From positions 1,240,001 through 1,304,000 of the forward strand of contig NW_027475143.1 of assembly GCF_051020985.1 (NCBI RefSeq): a stretch of DNA of 64,000 nt, written 5' to 3'. Below, piece after piece: positions 46,971-60,080 of this stretch; the first letter of the stretch is position 1; the number at the start of each line of letters is the position of its first letter. The notes beneath the pieces are model-generated. The model was not told where the DNA came from. It saw nothing but the letters and a program-made list of their open reading frames with translations, and searched no databases. Position numbers and translations under genes: made by a program. This DNA is from Nomia melanderi. Lineage: Eukaryota; Arthropoda; Insecta; Hymenoptera; Halictidae.

Positions 46971-47510
46971 GCGCAATAAACCAAAGTGAATTATCTGCAG
47001 GAGGCCCTGGCGCATGCATCTGTGCAGCGGGAACGACCTCGGACCACCAGGGGCCGAGAAAACCACAGTCTCATGGGGCCGGACACGCAGGGTCAGGGGA
47101 AAATCCAATATATATCTGGTGATATCTCGGGTCCTATTACAGATAGCGCAATAAATCAAAGTGCATTGTCTGTAGGAGGCCCTGGCGCATGAATCTGTGC
47201 AGCGGGACCGACCTCGGACAACCAGGGGCCGAGAAAACCACCGTCTCATGGGGCCGGACACTCAGGGTCAGGGTAAAATCCAATATATATCTGGTGATAT
47301 CTCGGGTGCTATTAGAGATAGCGCAATAAACCAAAGTGAATTATCTACAGGAGGCCCTGGCGCATGCATCTGTGCAGCGGGAACGACCTCGGACCACCAG
47401 GGGCCGAGAAAACCACCGTCTCATGGGGCCGGTCACTCAGGGTCAGGGAAAAATCCAATATATATCGGGTGATATCTCGGGTACTATTAGAGATAGCGCA
47501 GTAAACCCAA
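46971..47510. repeat. Three-monomer spacer with private variants
   Basis: It contains GGACACGCAGGG, GGGACCGACCTCGGACAACC, TTATCTACAGG, CCGGTCACTCAGG and GTAAACCCAAGTG. The same variants reappear at about 54400-54860 (+7349), and some near 60660-60730 and 61550-61610, so this is a source of the right-hand mosaic. Confidence 0.75.
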
Positions 47511-50500
47511 GTGAATTATCTGCAGGAGGCCCTGGCGCATGAATCTGTGCAGCGGGAACGACCTCGGACCACCAGGGTCCGAGAAAATCACAGTCTCATG
47601 GAGCCGGACACTCAGGGTCAGGGGAATACCCAATATATATCTGGTGATATCTCGGGTGCTATTAGAGATAGCGCAATAAATCAAAGTGCATTGTCTGTAG
47701 GAGGCCCTGGCGCATGAATCTGTACAGCGGGAACGACCTCGGACCACCAAGGGCCGAGAAAACCGCCGTCTCATGGGGCCGGACACTCAGGGTCAGTGAA
47801 AAATATAATATATATCTGGTGATATCTCGGGTGCTATTACAGATAGCGCAATAAATCAAACTGCATTGTCTGTAGGAGGCCCTGGCGCATGAATCTGTGC
47901 AGCGGGAACGACCTCGGACCACCAGGGTCCGAGAAAATCACAGTCTCATGGAGCCGGACACTCAGGGTCAGGGGAATATCCAATATATATCTGGTGATAT
48001 CTTGGGTGCAATTTGAGATAGCGCAATAAACCAAAGAGAATTATCTGCAGGTTGCCCTGGCGCATGAATCTGTGCAACCGGAACGACCTCGGACCACCAG
48101 GGGCCCAGAAAACCACAGTCTCATGGGGCCGGACACTCAGGGTCAGGGAAAAATCCAATATATATCTGGTGATATCTTGGGTGCTATTAGAGATAGCGCA
48201 ATAAGCCAAAGTGAATTATTTGCAGGAGGCCCTGGCGCATGAATCTGTGCTGCGGGAACGACCTTGGACCACCAGGGGCCGAGACAACCACCGTCTCATG
48301 GGGCCGGACACTCAGGGTCAGGGTAAAATCCAATATATATCTGGTGATATCTCGTGTGCTATTACATATAGCGCAATCAATCAAAGTGCATTGTCTGTAG
48401 GAGGCCCTGGCGCATGAATCTGTACAGCGGGAACGACCTCGGACCACCAGGGGCCGAGAAAACCACCGTCTCATGGGGCCGGACACTCAGGGTCAGTGAA
48501 AAATCCAATATATATCTGGTGATATCACGGGTGCTATTACAGATAGCGCCATAAACCAAAGTGCATTGTCTGTAGGAGGCCCTGGCGCATGAATCTGTGC
48601 AGCGGGAACGACCTCGGACCACCAGTGGCCGAGAAAACCACCGTCTCATGGGGCCGGACACTCAGGGTCAGGGAAAAATCCAATATATATCTGGTGATAT
48701 CTCGGGTGCTATTAGAGATAGCGCAATAAACCAAGTGAGTTATCTGCAGGAGGCCCTGGCGCCTGAATCTGTGCAGCGGGAACGACCTCGGACCACCAGG
48801 GGCCGAAAAAACCACATTCTCATGGGGCCGGACACTCAGGGTCAGGGGAAAATCCAATATATATCTGGTGATATCTCGGGTGCTATTAGAGATAGCGCAA
48901 TAAACCAAAGTGAATTATCTGCAGGAGGCCCTGGCGCATGCATCTGTGCAGCGGGAACGACCTCGGACCACCAGGGGCCGAGAAAACCACCGGCTCATGG
49001 GGCCGGACACTCTGGGTCAGGGAAAAATCCAATATATATGTGGTGATATCCCGGGTGCTATTACAGATAGCGCAATAAATCAAGGTGCATTGTCTGTAGG
49101 AGGCCCTGACGCATGAATCTGTGCAGCGGGAACGACCTCGGACCACCAGGGGCCGAGAAAACTACAGTCTCATGGGGCCGGACACTCAGAGTCTGGGGAA
49201 AATCTAATATATATCTGGTGATATCTCGGGTCCTATTACAGATAGCGAAATAAACCAAAGTGAATTATCTGCAGGAGGCCCTGGCGCATGAATCTGTGCA
49301 GCGGGAACGACCTCGGTCCACCAGGGGCCGAGAAAACCACCGTCTCATGGGGCTGGACACTCAGGGTGAGGGAAATATCCAATATATATCTGGTGATATC
49401 TCGGGTGCTATTACAGATAGCGCAATAAATCAAAGTGCATTGTCTGTAGGAGGCCCTGGCGCATGAATCTGTGCAGCGGGAACGACCTCGGACCACCAGG
49501 GGCGGAGAAAACCAGTCTCATGGGGCCGGACACTCAGGGTCAGGGGAAAATCCAATATATATCTGGTGATATCTCGGGTGCTATTACAGATAGCGCAGTA
49601 AATCAAAGTGCATTGTCTGTAGGAGGCCCTGGCGCATGAATCTGTGCAGCGGGAACGACCTCGGACCACCAGGGGCCGAGAAAACCACCGTCTCATGGGG
49701 CCGGACACTCAGGGTCAGGGGAAAATACAATATATATCTGGTGATATCTCGGATGCTATTACAGATAGCGCAATAAACCAAAGTGAGTTATCTGCAGGAG
49801 GCCCTGGCGCCTGAATCTGAGCAGCGGGAACGACCTCGGACCACCAGGGGCCGAGAAAACCACAGTCTCATGGGGCCGGACACTCAGGTTCAGGGAAAAA
49901 TCCAATATATATCTGGTGATATCTCGGGTGCTATTAAAGATAGCGCAAGAAATCAAAGTGCATTGTCTGTAGGAGGCCCTGACGCATGAATCTGTGCAGC
50001 GGGAACGACTTCGGACCACCAGGTGCCGAGAAAACCACAGTCTCATGGGGCCGGACACTCAGGGTCAGGGGAAAATCCAATATATATCTGGTGATATCTC
50101 GGGTGCTATTAGAGATAGCGCAATAAACCAAAGTGAATTATCTGCAGGAGGCCCTGGCGCATGAATCTGTGCAACGGGAACGTCCTCGGACCACCAGGGG
50201 CCGAGTAAACCACAGTCTCATGGGGCCGGACACTCAGGGTCAGGGGAAAATCCAATATATATCTGGTGATATCTCGGGCGCTATTAGAGATAGCGCAATA
50301 AATCAAAGTGCATTGTCTGTAGGAGGCCCTGGCGCATGAATCTGTGCAGCGGGAACCATCTCGGACCACCAGGGTCCGAGAAAGTCACAGTCTCATGGGG
50401 CCGGACTCTCAGGGTCAGGGGAAAATCCAATATATATCTGGTGATATCTCGGGTGCTATTAGAGATAGCGCAATAAACCAAAGTGAATTATCTGCAGGAG

Positions 50501-53500
50501 GCCCTGGCGCATGAAACAGTGCAACGGGAACGACCTCGGACCACCAGGCGCCGAGAAAACCACAGTCTCATGGGGCCGGACACTCAGGGTCAGGGGAAAA
50601 TCCAATATATATGTGGTGATATCCCGGGTGCTATTACAGATAGCGCAATAAATCAAGGTGCATTGTCTGTAGGAGGCCCTGGCGCATGAATCTGTGCAGC
50701 GGGAACGACCTCGGAACACCAGGGGCCGAGAAAACCACCGTCTCATGGGGCTGGACACTCAGGGTCAGGGAAATATCCAATATATATCTGGTGATATCTC
50801 GGGTGCTATTAGAGATAGCGCAATAAATCAAAGCACATTGTCTGTAGGAGGCCCTGGCGCATGAATCTGTATAGCGCGATCGACCTCGGACCACCAGGGG
50901 CCGAGAAAACCGCCGTCTCATGGGGCCGGACACTCAGGGTCAGTGAAAAATCCAATTTATTTCTGGTGATATCTCGGGTGCTATTACAGATAGCGCCATA
51001 AACCAAAGTGCATTGTCTGTAGGAGGCCCTGGCGCATGAATCTGTGCAGCGGGAACGACCTCGGACCAATCAGGGGCCGAGACAACCACCGTCTCATGGG
51101 ACGGGACACTCAGGGTCAGGGTAAAATCCAATATATATCTGGTGATATCTCGGGTGCTATTACATATAGCGCAATAAATCAAAGTGCATTGTCTGTAGGA
51201 GGCCGTGGCGCATGAATCTGTGCAGCGGGAACGACCTCGGACCACCAGGGGCCGAGAAAACCACCGTCTCATGGGGCTGGACACTCAGGGTCAGGGAAAT
51301 ATCCAATATATATCTGGTGATATCTCGGGTGCTATTAGAGATAGCGCAATAAATCAAAGCGCATTGTCTGTAGGAGGCCCTGGCGCATGAATCTGTACAG
51401 CGGGAACGACCTCGGACCACCAGGGGCCGAGAAAACCACCGTCTCATGGGGCCGGACACTCAGGGTCAGTGAAAAATCCAATATATTTCTGGTGATATCT
51501 CGGGTGCTATTACAGATAGCGCCATAAACCAAAGTGCATTGTCTGTAGGAGGCCCTGGCGCATGAATCTGTGCAGCGGGAACGACCTCGGACCAATCAGG
51601 GGCCGAGACAACCACCGTCTCATGGGACGGGACACTCAGGGTCAGGGTAAAATCCAATATATATCTGGTGATATCTCGGGTGCTATTACATATATCGCAA
51701 TAAATCAAAGTGCATTGTCTGTAGGAGGCCCTGGCGCATGAATCTGTGCAGCGGGAATGACCTCGGACCACCAGGGGCCGAGAAAACCACCGGCTCATGG
51801 TGCCGGACACTCTGCGTCAGGGAAAAATCCAATATATATGTGGTGATATCCCGGGTGCTATTACAGATAGCGCAATAAATCAAGGTGCATTGTCTGTAGG
51901 AGGCCCTGGCGCATGAATCTGTGCAGCGGGAACGACCTCGGAACACCAGGGGCCGAGAAAACCACCGTCTCATGGGGCTGGACACTCAGGGTCAGGGAAA
52001 TATCCAATATATATCTGGTGATATCTCGGGTGCTATTAGAGATAGCGCAATAAATCAAAGCACATTGTCTGTAGGAGGCCCTGGCGCATGAATCTGTACA
52101 GCGGGATCGACCTCGGACCACCAGGGGCCGAGAAAACCGCCGTCGCATGGGGCCGGACACTCAGGGTCAGTGAAAAATCCAATATATTTCTGGTGATATC
52201 TCGGGTGCTATTACATATAGCGCCATAAACCAAAGTGCATTGTCTGTAGGAGGCCCTGGCGCATGAATCTGTGCAGCGGGAACGACCTCGGACCAATCAG
52301 GGGCCGAGACAACCACCGTCTCATGGGACGGGACACTCAGGGTCAGGGTAAAATCCAATATATATCTGGTGATATCTCGGGTGCTATTACATATAGCGCA
52401 ATAAATCAAAGTGCATTGTCTGTAGGAGGCCGTGGCGCATGAATCTGTGCAGCGGGAACGACCTCGGACCACCAGGGGCCGAGAAAACCACCGTCTCATG
52501 GGGCTGGACACTCAGGGTCAGGGAAATATCCAATATATATCTGGTGATATCTCGGGTGCTATTAGAGATAGCGCAATAAATCAAAGCGCATTGTCTGTAG
52601 GAGGCCCTGGCGCATGAATCTGTACAGCGGGAACGACCTCGGACCACCAGGGGCCGAGAAAACCACCGTCTCATGGGGCCGGACACTCAGGGTCAGTGAA
52701 AAATCCAATATATTTCTGGTGATATCTCGGGTGCTATTACAGATAGCGCCATAAACCAAAGTGCATTGTCTGTAGGAGGCCCTGGCGCATGAATCTGTGC
52801 AGCGGGAACGACCTCGGACCAATCAGGGGCCGAGACAACCACCGTCTCATGGGACGGGACACTCAGGGTCAGGGTAAAATCCAATATATATCTGGTGATA
52901 TCTCGGGTGCTATTACATATAGCGCAATAAATCAAAGTGCATTGTCTGTAGGAGGCCCTGGCGCATGAATCTGTGCAGCGGGAATGACCTCGGACCACCA
53001 GGGGCCGAGAAAACCACCGGCTCATGGTGCCGGACACTCTGCGTCAGGGAAAAATCCAATATATATGTGGTGATATCCCGGGTGCTATTACAGATAGCGC
53101 AATAAATCAAGGTGCATTGTCTGTAGGAGGCCCTGGCGCATGAATCTGTGCAGCGGGAACGACCTCGGACCACCAGGGGCCGAGAAAACCACCGTCTCAT
53201 GGGGCCGGACACTCAGGGTCAGGGGAAAATCCAATATATATCTGGTGATATCTCGGGTGCTATTACAGATAGCGCAATAAATCAAAGTGCATTGTCTGTA
53301 GGAGGCCCTGGCGCAGGAATCTGTGCAGCGGGAACGACCTCGGACCACCAGGGGCCGAGAAAACCAGTCTCATGGGGCCGGACACTCAGGGTCAGGGGAA
53401 AATCCAATATATATCTGGTGATATCTCGGGTGCTATTAGAGATAGCGCAATAAAACAAAGTGAGTTATCTGCAGGAGGACCTGGTGCCTGAATCTCTGCA

Positions 53501-53785
53501 GCGGGAACGACCTCGGACCACCAGGGTCCGAAAAAACCACATTCTCATGGGGCCGGACACTCAGGGTCAGGGGAAAATCCAATATATATCTGGTGATATC
53601 TCGGGTGCTATTAGAGATAGCGCAATAAACCAAAGTGAATTATCTGCAGGAGGCCCTGGCGCATGCATCTGTGCAGCGGGAACGACCTCGGACCACCAGG
53701 GGCCGAGAAAACCACAGTCTCTTGGGGCCGGACACTCAGGGTCAGGGGAAAATCCAATATATATCTGGTGATATCTCGGGTGCTA
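47511..53785. repeat. Near-identical copy of about 40513-46990
   Basis: 47511-49200 matches at +6998, 49200-49780 at +5949, and 50600-53785 matches 43951-47136 at +6649. The interval 49783-50600 was instead taken from 38063-39055 (+11720 then +11545). By eye I found only about a dozen substitutions across the matching parts, for example GGGGCGGAG near 49500, TATAGCGCGATCG near 50870, CCAATTTATTTC near 50953 and CATATATCGC near 51690. Confidence 0.85.
50634..53087. repeat. 1227-bp higher-order repeat, second two-unit array
   Basis: Units start at 50634 and 51861, and the next begins at 53088. They are positional equivalents of 43985 and 45212 at +6649, with the same nested 526-bp repeat (GACCAATCAGG near 51065, 51592, 52292 and 52818). 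Confidence 0.9.
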
Positions 53786-54983
53786 TTACAGATAGCGCAA
53801 TAAATCAAAGTGCATTGTCTGTAGGAGGCCCTGGCGCATGAATCTGTGCAGCGGGACCGACCTCGGACAACCAGGGGCCGAGTAAACCATAGTCACATGG
53901 GGCCGGACACTCAGGGTCAGGGGAATATCCAATATATATCTGGTGATATCTCGGGTGCTATTAGAGATAGCGCAATAAATCAAAGTGCATTGTCTGTAGG
54001 AGGCCCTGGCGCATAAATGTGGCCAGCGGGAACGACCTCGGACCACCAGGGGCCGAGAAAACCACCGCCTCATGGGGTCGGACATTCAGGGTCAGGGACA
54101 AATCCAATATATATCTGGTGATATCTCGGGTGATATTACAGATAGCGCAATAAATCAAAGTGCATTGCCTGTAGGAGGCCCTGGCGCATGAATCTGTGCA
54201 GCGGGAACGACCTCGGACCACCAGGGGCCGAAAAAACCACCGTCTCATGGAGCCGGACACTCAGGGTCAGGGAAAAATCCAATATATATCTGGTGATATC
54301 TCGGGTGCTATTAGAGATAGCTCAATAAACCAAAGTGAGTTATCTGCAGGAGGCCCTGGCGCCTGAATCTGTGCAGCGGGAACGACCTCGGACCACCAGG
54401 GGGCGAGAAAACCACAGTCTCATGGGGCCGGACACGCAGGGTCAGGGGAAAATCCAATATATATCTGGTGATATCTCGGGTCCTATTACAGATAGCGCAA
54501 TAAATCAAAGTGCATTGTCTGTAGGAGGCCCTGGCGCATGAATCTGTGCAGCGGGACCGACCTCGGACAACCAGGGGCCGAGAAAACCACCGTCTCATGG
54601 GGCCGGACACTCAGGGTCAGGGTAAAATCCAATATATATCTGGTGATATCTCGGGTGCTATTAGAGATAGCGCAATAAACCAAAGTGAATTATCTACAGG
54701 AGGCCCTGGCGCATGCATCTGTGCAGCGGGAACGACCTCGGACCACCAGGGGCCGAGAAAACCACCGTCTCATGGGGCCGGTCACTCAGGGTCAGGGAAA
54801 AATCCAATATATATCGGGTGATATCTCGGGTACTATTAGAGATAGCGCAGTAAACCCAAGTGAATTATCTGCAGGAGGCACTGGCGCATGAATCTGTGCA
54901 GCGGGAACATCCTCGGACCTCCAGGGGCCGAGACAACCACCGTCTCATGGGGCCGGACACTCAGGGTCAGGGTAAAATCCAAT

Positions 54984-55007
54984 ATATATCTGGTGATATA
55001 TCTGGTG
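54984..55007. repeat. Perfect internal 12-bp duplication
   Basis: The ATATATCTGGTG pair reappears more than 50 kb from the left-end examples, on a monomer that also has GGGTAAAATCC upstream. It has no GATATC site. Confidence 0.8.
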
Positions 55008-55331
55008 CTATTACAGATAGCGCAATAAATCAAAGTGCATTGTCTGTAGGAGGCCCTGGCGCATGAATCTGTGCAGCGGGAACGACCTCGGACCACCAGG
55101 GGCCGAGAAAACCAGTCTCATGGGGCCGGACACTCAGGGTCAGGGGAAAATCCAATATATATCTGGTGATATCTCGGGTGCTATTAGAGATAGCGCAATA
55201 AACCAAAGTGAGTTATCTGCAGGAGGACCTGGCGCCTGAATCTGTGCAGCGGGAACGACCTCGGACCACCAGGGGCCGAGAAAACCACCGTCTCATGGGG
55301 CCGGACACTCAGGGTCAGGGTAAAATCCAAT

Positions 55332-55355
55332 ATATATCTGGTGATATATCTGGTG
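55332..55355. repeat. Perfect internal 12-bp duplication
   Basis: A second example 348 bp after the previous one. The interval is two monomers, one of which is the 173-bp form. Confidence 0.8.
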
Positions 55356-55358
55356 CTA

Positions 55359-58300
55359 TTACAGATAGCGCAATAAATCAAAGTGCATTGTCTGTAGGAG
55401 GCCCTGGCGCATGAATCTGTGCAGCGGGAACGACCTCGGACCACCAGGGGCCGAGAAAACCACCGTCTCATGGGGCTGGACACTCAGGGTCAGGGAAATA
55501 TCCAATATATGTCTGGTGATATCTCGGGTGCTATTAGAGATAGCGCAATAAATCAAAGCACATTGTCTGTAGGAGGCCCTGGCGCATGAATCTGTACAGC
55601 GGGATCGACCTCGGACCACCAGGGGCCGAGAAAACCGCCGTCTCATGGGGCCGGACACTCAGGGTCAGTGAAAAATCCAATATATTTCTGGTGATATCTC
55701 GGGTGCTATTACAGATAGCGCCATAAACCAAAGTGCATTGTCTGTAGGAGGCCCTGGCGCATGAATCTGTGCAGCGGGAACGACCTCGGACCAATCAGGG
55801 GCCGAGACAACCACCGTCTCATGGGACGGGACACTCAGGGTCAGGGTAAAATCCAATATATATCTGGTGATATCTCGGGTGCTATTACATATAGCGCAAT
55901 AAATCAAAGTGCATTGTCTGTAGGAGGCCGTGGCGCATGAATCTGTGCAGCGGGAACGACCTCGGACCACCAGGGGCCGAGAAAACCACCGTCTCATGGG
56001 GCTGGACACTCAGGGTCAGGGAAATATCCAATATATATCTGGTGATATCTCGGGTGCTATTAGAGATAGCGCAATAAATCAAAGCGCATTGTCTGTAGGA
56101 GGCCCTGGCGCATGAATCTGTACAGCGGGAACGACCTGGGACCACCAGGGGCCGAGAAAACCACCGTCTCATGGGGCCGGACACTCAGGGTCAGTGAAAA
56201 ATCCAATATATTTCTGGTGATATCTCGGGTGCTATTACAGATAGCGCCATAAACCAAAGTGCATTGTCTGTAGGAGGCCCTGGCGCATGAATCTGTGCAG
56301 CGGGAACGACCTCGGACCACCAGGGGCCGAGAAAACCAGTCTCATGGGGCCGGACACTCAGGGTCAGGGGAAAATCCAATATATATCTGGTGATATCTCG
56401 GGTGCTATTAGAGATAGCGCAATAAAACAAAGTGAGTTATCTGCAGGAGGACCTGGCGCCTGAATCTGTGCAGCGGGAACGACCTCGGACCACCAGGGTC
56501 CGAAAAAACCACATTCTCATGGGGCCGGACACTCAGGGTCAGGGGAAAATCCAATATATATCTGGTGATATCTCGGGTGCTATTAGAGATAGCGCAATAA
56601 ACCAAAGTGAATTATCTGCAGGAGGCCCTGGCGCATGCATCTGTGCAGCGGGAACGACCTCGGACCACCAGGGGCCGAGAAAACCACAGTCTCTTGGGGC
56701 CGGACACTCAGGGTCAGGGGAAAATCCAATATATATCTGGTGATATCTCGGGTGCTATTACAGATAGCGCAATAAATCAAAGTGCATTGTCTGTAGGAGG
56801 CCCTGGCGCATGAATCTGTGCAGCGGGACCGACCTCGGACAACCAGGGGCCGAGTAAACCATAGTCACATGGGGCCGGACACTCAGGGTCAGGGGAATAT
56901 CCAATATATATCTGGTGATATCTCGGGTGCTATTAGAGATAGCGCAATAAATCAAAGCACATTGTCTGTAGGAGGCCCTGGCGCATGAATCTGTACAGCG
57001 GGATCGACCTCGGACCACCAGGGGCCGAGAAAACCGCCGTCTCATGGGGCCGGACACTCAGGGTCAGTGAAAAATCCAATATATTTCTGGTGATATCTCG
57101 GGTGCTATTACAGATAGCGCCATAAACCAAAGTGCATTGTCTGTAGGAGGCCCTGGCGCATGAATCTGTGCAGCGGGAACGACCTCGGACCAATCAGGGG
57201 CCGAGACAACCACCGTCTCATGGGACGGGACACTCAGGGTCAGGGTAAAATCCAATATATATCTGGTGATATCTCGAGTGCTATTACATATAGCGCAATA
57301 AATCAAAGTGCATTGTCTGTAGGAGGCCCTGGCGCATGAATCTGTGCAACGGGATCGACCTCGGACCACCAGGGGCCGAGAAAACCGCCGTCTCATGGGG
57401 CCGGACACTCAGGGTCAGTGAAAAATCCAATATATTTCTGGTGATATCTCGGGTGCTATTACAGATAGCGCCATAAACCAAAGTGCATTGTCTGTAGGAG
57501 GCCCTGGCGCATGAATCTGTGCAGCGGGAACGACCTCGGACCAATCAGGGGCCGAGACAACCACCGTCTCATGGGACGGGACACTCAGGGTCAGGGTAAA
57601 ATCCAATATATATCTGGTGATATCTCGGGTGCTATTACATATAGCGCAATAAATCAAAGTGCATTGTCTGTAGGAGGCCGTGGCGCATGAATCTGTGCAG
57701 CGGGAACGACCTCGGACCACCAGGGGCCGAGAAAACCACCGTCTCATGGGGCTGGACACTCAGGGTCAGGGAAATATCCAATATATATCTGGTGATATCT
57801 CGGGTGCTATTAGAGATAGCGCAATAAATCAAAGCGCATTGTCTGTAGGAGGCCCTGGCGCATGAATCTGTACAGCGGGAACGACCTCGGACCACCAGGG
57901 GCCGAGAAAACCACCGTCTCATGGGGCCGGACACTCAGGGTCAGTGAAAAATCCAATATATTTCTGGTGATATCTCGGGTGCTATTACAGATAGCGCCAT
58001 AAACCAAAGTGCATTGTCTGTAGGAGGCCCTGGCGCATGAATCTGTGCAGCGGGAACGACCTCGGACCACCAGGGGCCGAGAAAACCAGTCTCATGGGGC
58101 CGGACACTCAGGGTCAGGGGAAAATCCAATATATATCTGGTGATATCTCGGGTGCTATTAGAGATAGCGCAATAAAACAAAGTGAGTTATCTGCAGGAGG
58201 ACCTGGCGCCTGAATCTGTGCAGCGGGAACGACCTCGGACCACCAGGGTCCGAAAAAACCACATTCTCATGGGACCGGACACTCAGGGTCAGGGGAAAAT

Positions 58301-60080
58301 CCAATATATATCTGGTGATATCTCGGGTGCTATTAGAGATAGCGCAATAAACCAAAGTGAATTATCTGCAGGAGGCCCTGGCGCATGCATCTGTGCAGCG
58401 GGAACGACCTCGGACCACCAGGGGCCGAGAAAACCACAGTCTCTTGGGGCCGGACACTCAGGGTCAGGGGAAAATCCAATATATATCTGGTGATATCTCG
58501 GGTGCTATTACAGATAGCGCAATAAATCAAAGTGCATTGTCTGTAGGAGGCCGTGGCGCATGAATCTGTGCAGCGGGAACGACCTCGGACAACCAGGGGC
58601 CGAGTAAACCATAGTCACATGGGGCCGGACACTCAGGGTCAGGGGAATATCCAATATATATCTGGTGATATCTCGGGTGCTATTAGAGATAGCGCAATAA
58701 ATCAAAGCGCATTGTCTGTAGGAGGCCCTGGCGCATGAATCTGTACAGCGGGAACGACCTCGGACCACCAGGGGCCGAGAAAACCACCGTCTCATGGGGC
58801 CGGACACTCAGGGTCAGTGAAAAATCCAATATATTTCTGGTGATATCTCGGGTGCTATTACAGATAGCGCCATAAACCAAAGTGCATTGTCTGTAGGAGG
58901 CCCTGGCGCATGAATCTGTGCAGCGGGAACGACCTCGGACCACCAGGGGCCGAGAAAACCAGTCTCATGGGGCCGGACACTCAGGGTCAGGGGAAAATCC
59001 AATATATATCTGGTGATATCTCGGGTGCTATTAGAGATAGCGCAATAAACCAAAGTGAATTATCTGCAGGAGGCCCTGGCGCATGCATCTGTGCAGCGGG
59101 AACGACCTCGGACCACCAGGGGCCGAGAAAACCACAGTCTCTTGGGGCCGGACACTCAGGGTCAGGGGAAAATCCAATATATATCTGGTGATATCTCGGG
59201 TGCTATTACAGATAGCGCAATAAATCAAAGTGCATTGTCTGTAGGAGGCCCTGGCGCATGAATCTGTGCAGCGGGACCGACCTCGGACAACCAGGGGCCG
59301 AGTAAACCATAGTCACATGGGGCCGGACACTCAGGGTCAGGGGAATATCCAATATATATCTGGTGATATCTCGGGTGCTATTAGAGATAGCGCAATAAAT
59401 CAAAGTGCATTGTCTGTAGGAGGCCCTGGCGCATAAATGTGGCCAGCGGGAACGACCTCGGACCACCAGGGGCCGAGAAAACCACCGCCTCATGGGGTCG
59501 GACATTCAGGGTCAGGGACAAATCCAATATATATCTGGTGATATCTCGGGTGATATTACAGATAGCGCAATAAATCAAAGTGCATTGCCTGTAGGAGGCC
59601 CTGGCGCATGAATCTGTGCAGCGGGAACGACCTCGGACCACCAGGGGCCGAGAAAACCACCGGCTCATGGAGCCGGACACTCAGGGTCAGGGAAAAATCC
59701 AATATATATCTGGTGATATCTCGGGTGCTATTAGAGATAGCGCAATAAACCAAAGTGAGTTATCTGCAGGAGGCCCTGGCGCCTGAATCTGTGCAGCGGG
59801 AACGACCTCGGACCACCAGGGGGCGAGAAAACCACAGTCTCATGGGGCCGGACACGCAGGGTCAGGGGAAAATCCAATATATATCTGGTGATATCTCGGG
59901 TCCTATTACAGATAGCGCAATAAATCAAAGTGCATTGTCTGTAGGAGGCCGTGGCGCATGAATCTGTGCAGCGGGAACGACCTCGGACCACCAGGGGCCG
60001 AGAAAACCACCGTCTCATAGGGCTGGACACTCAGCGTGAGGGAAATATCCAATATATATCTGGTGATATCTCGGGTGCTA
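55359..60080. repeat. Mosaic of partial HOR units with short tandem duplications
   Basis: 55534-56330 copies 50809-51605 (+4725). About 56333-56750 copies 53361-53778 (+2972). Much of 55534-56800 recurs at +1750 (10 monomers), 57064 recurs at 57415 (+351, 2 monomers), 57810-58080 recurs at 58683 (+873, 5 monomers), and 58357 recurs at 59055 (+698). 59206-59920 is the copy of 53786-54500. The many short offsets suggest recent small-scale exchange. Confidence 0.7.

Larger units (their letters stand above)
53786..55358. repeat. Nine-monomer mosaic, source of 59206-59940 and of about 61650-62050
   Basis: 53786-54500 holds private variants (GAGTAAACCATAGTCACATG, GCATAAATGTGGCCAGCG, GGACATTCAGG, TTGCCTGTAGG, AGGGGGCGAGAAAACC) that recur at 59206-59920 (+5420). 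54486-54860 repeats 47137-47511 (+7349). The end carries two perfect 12-bp duplications and a 173-bp monomer. Confidence 0.75.
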
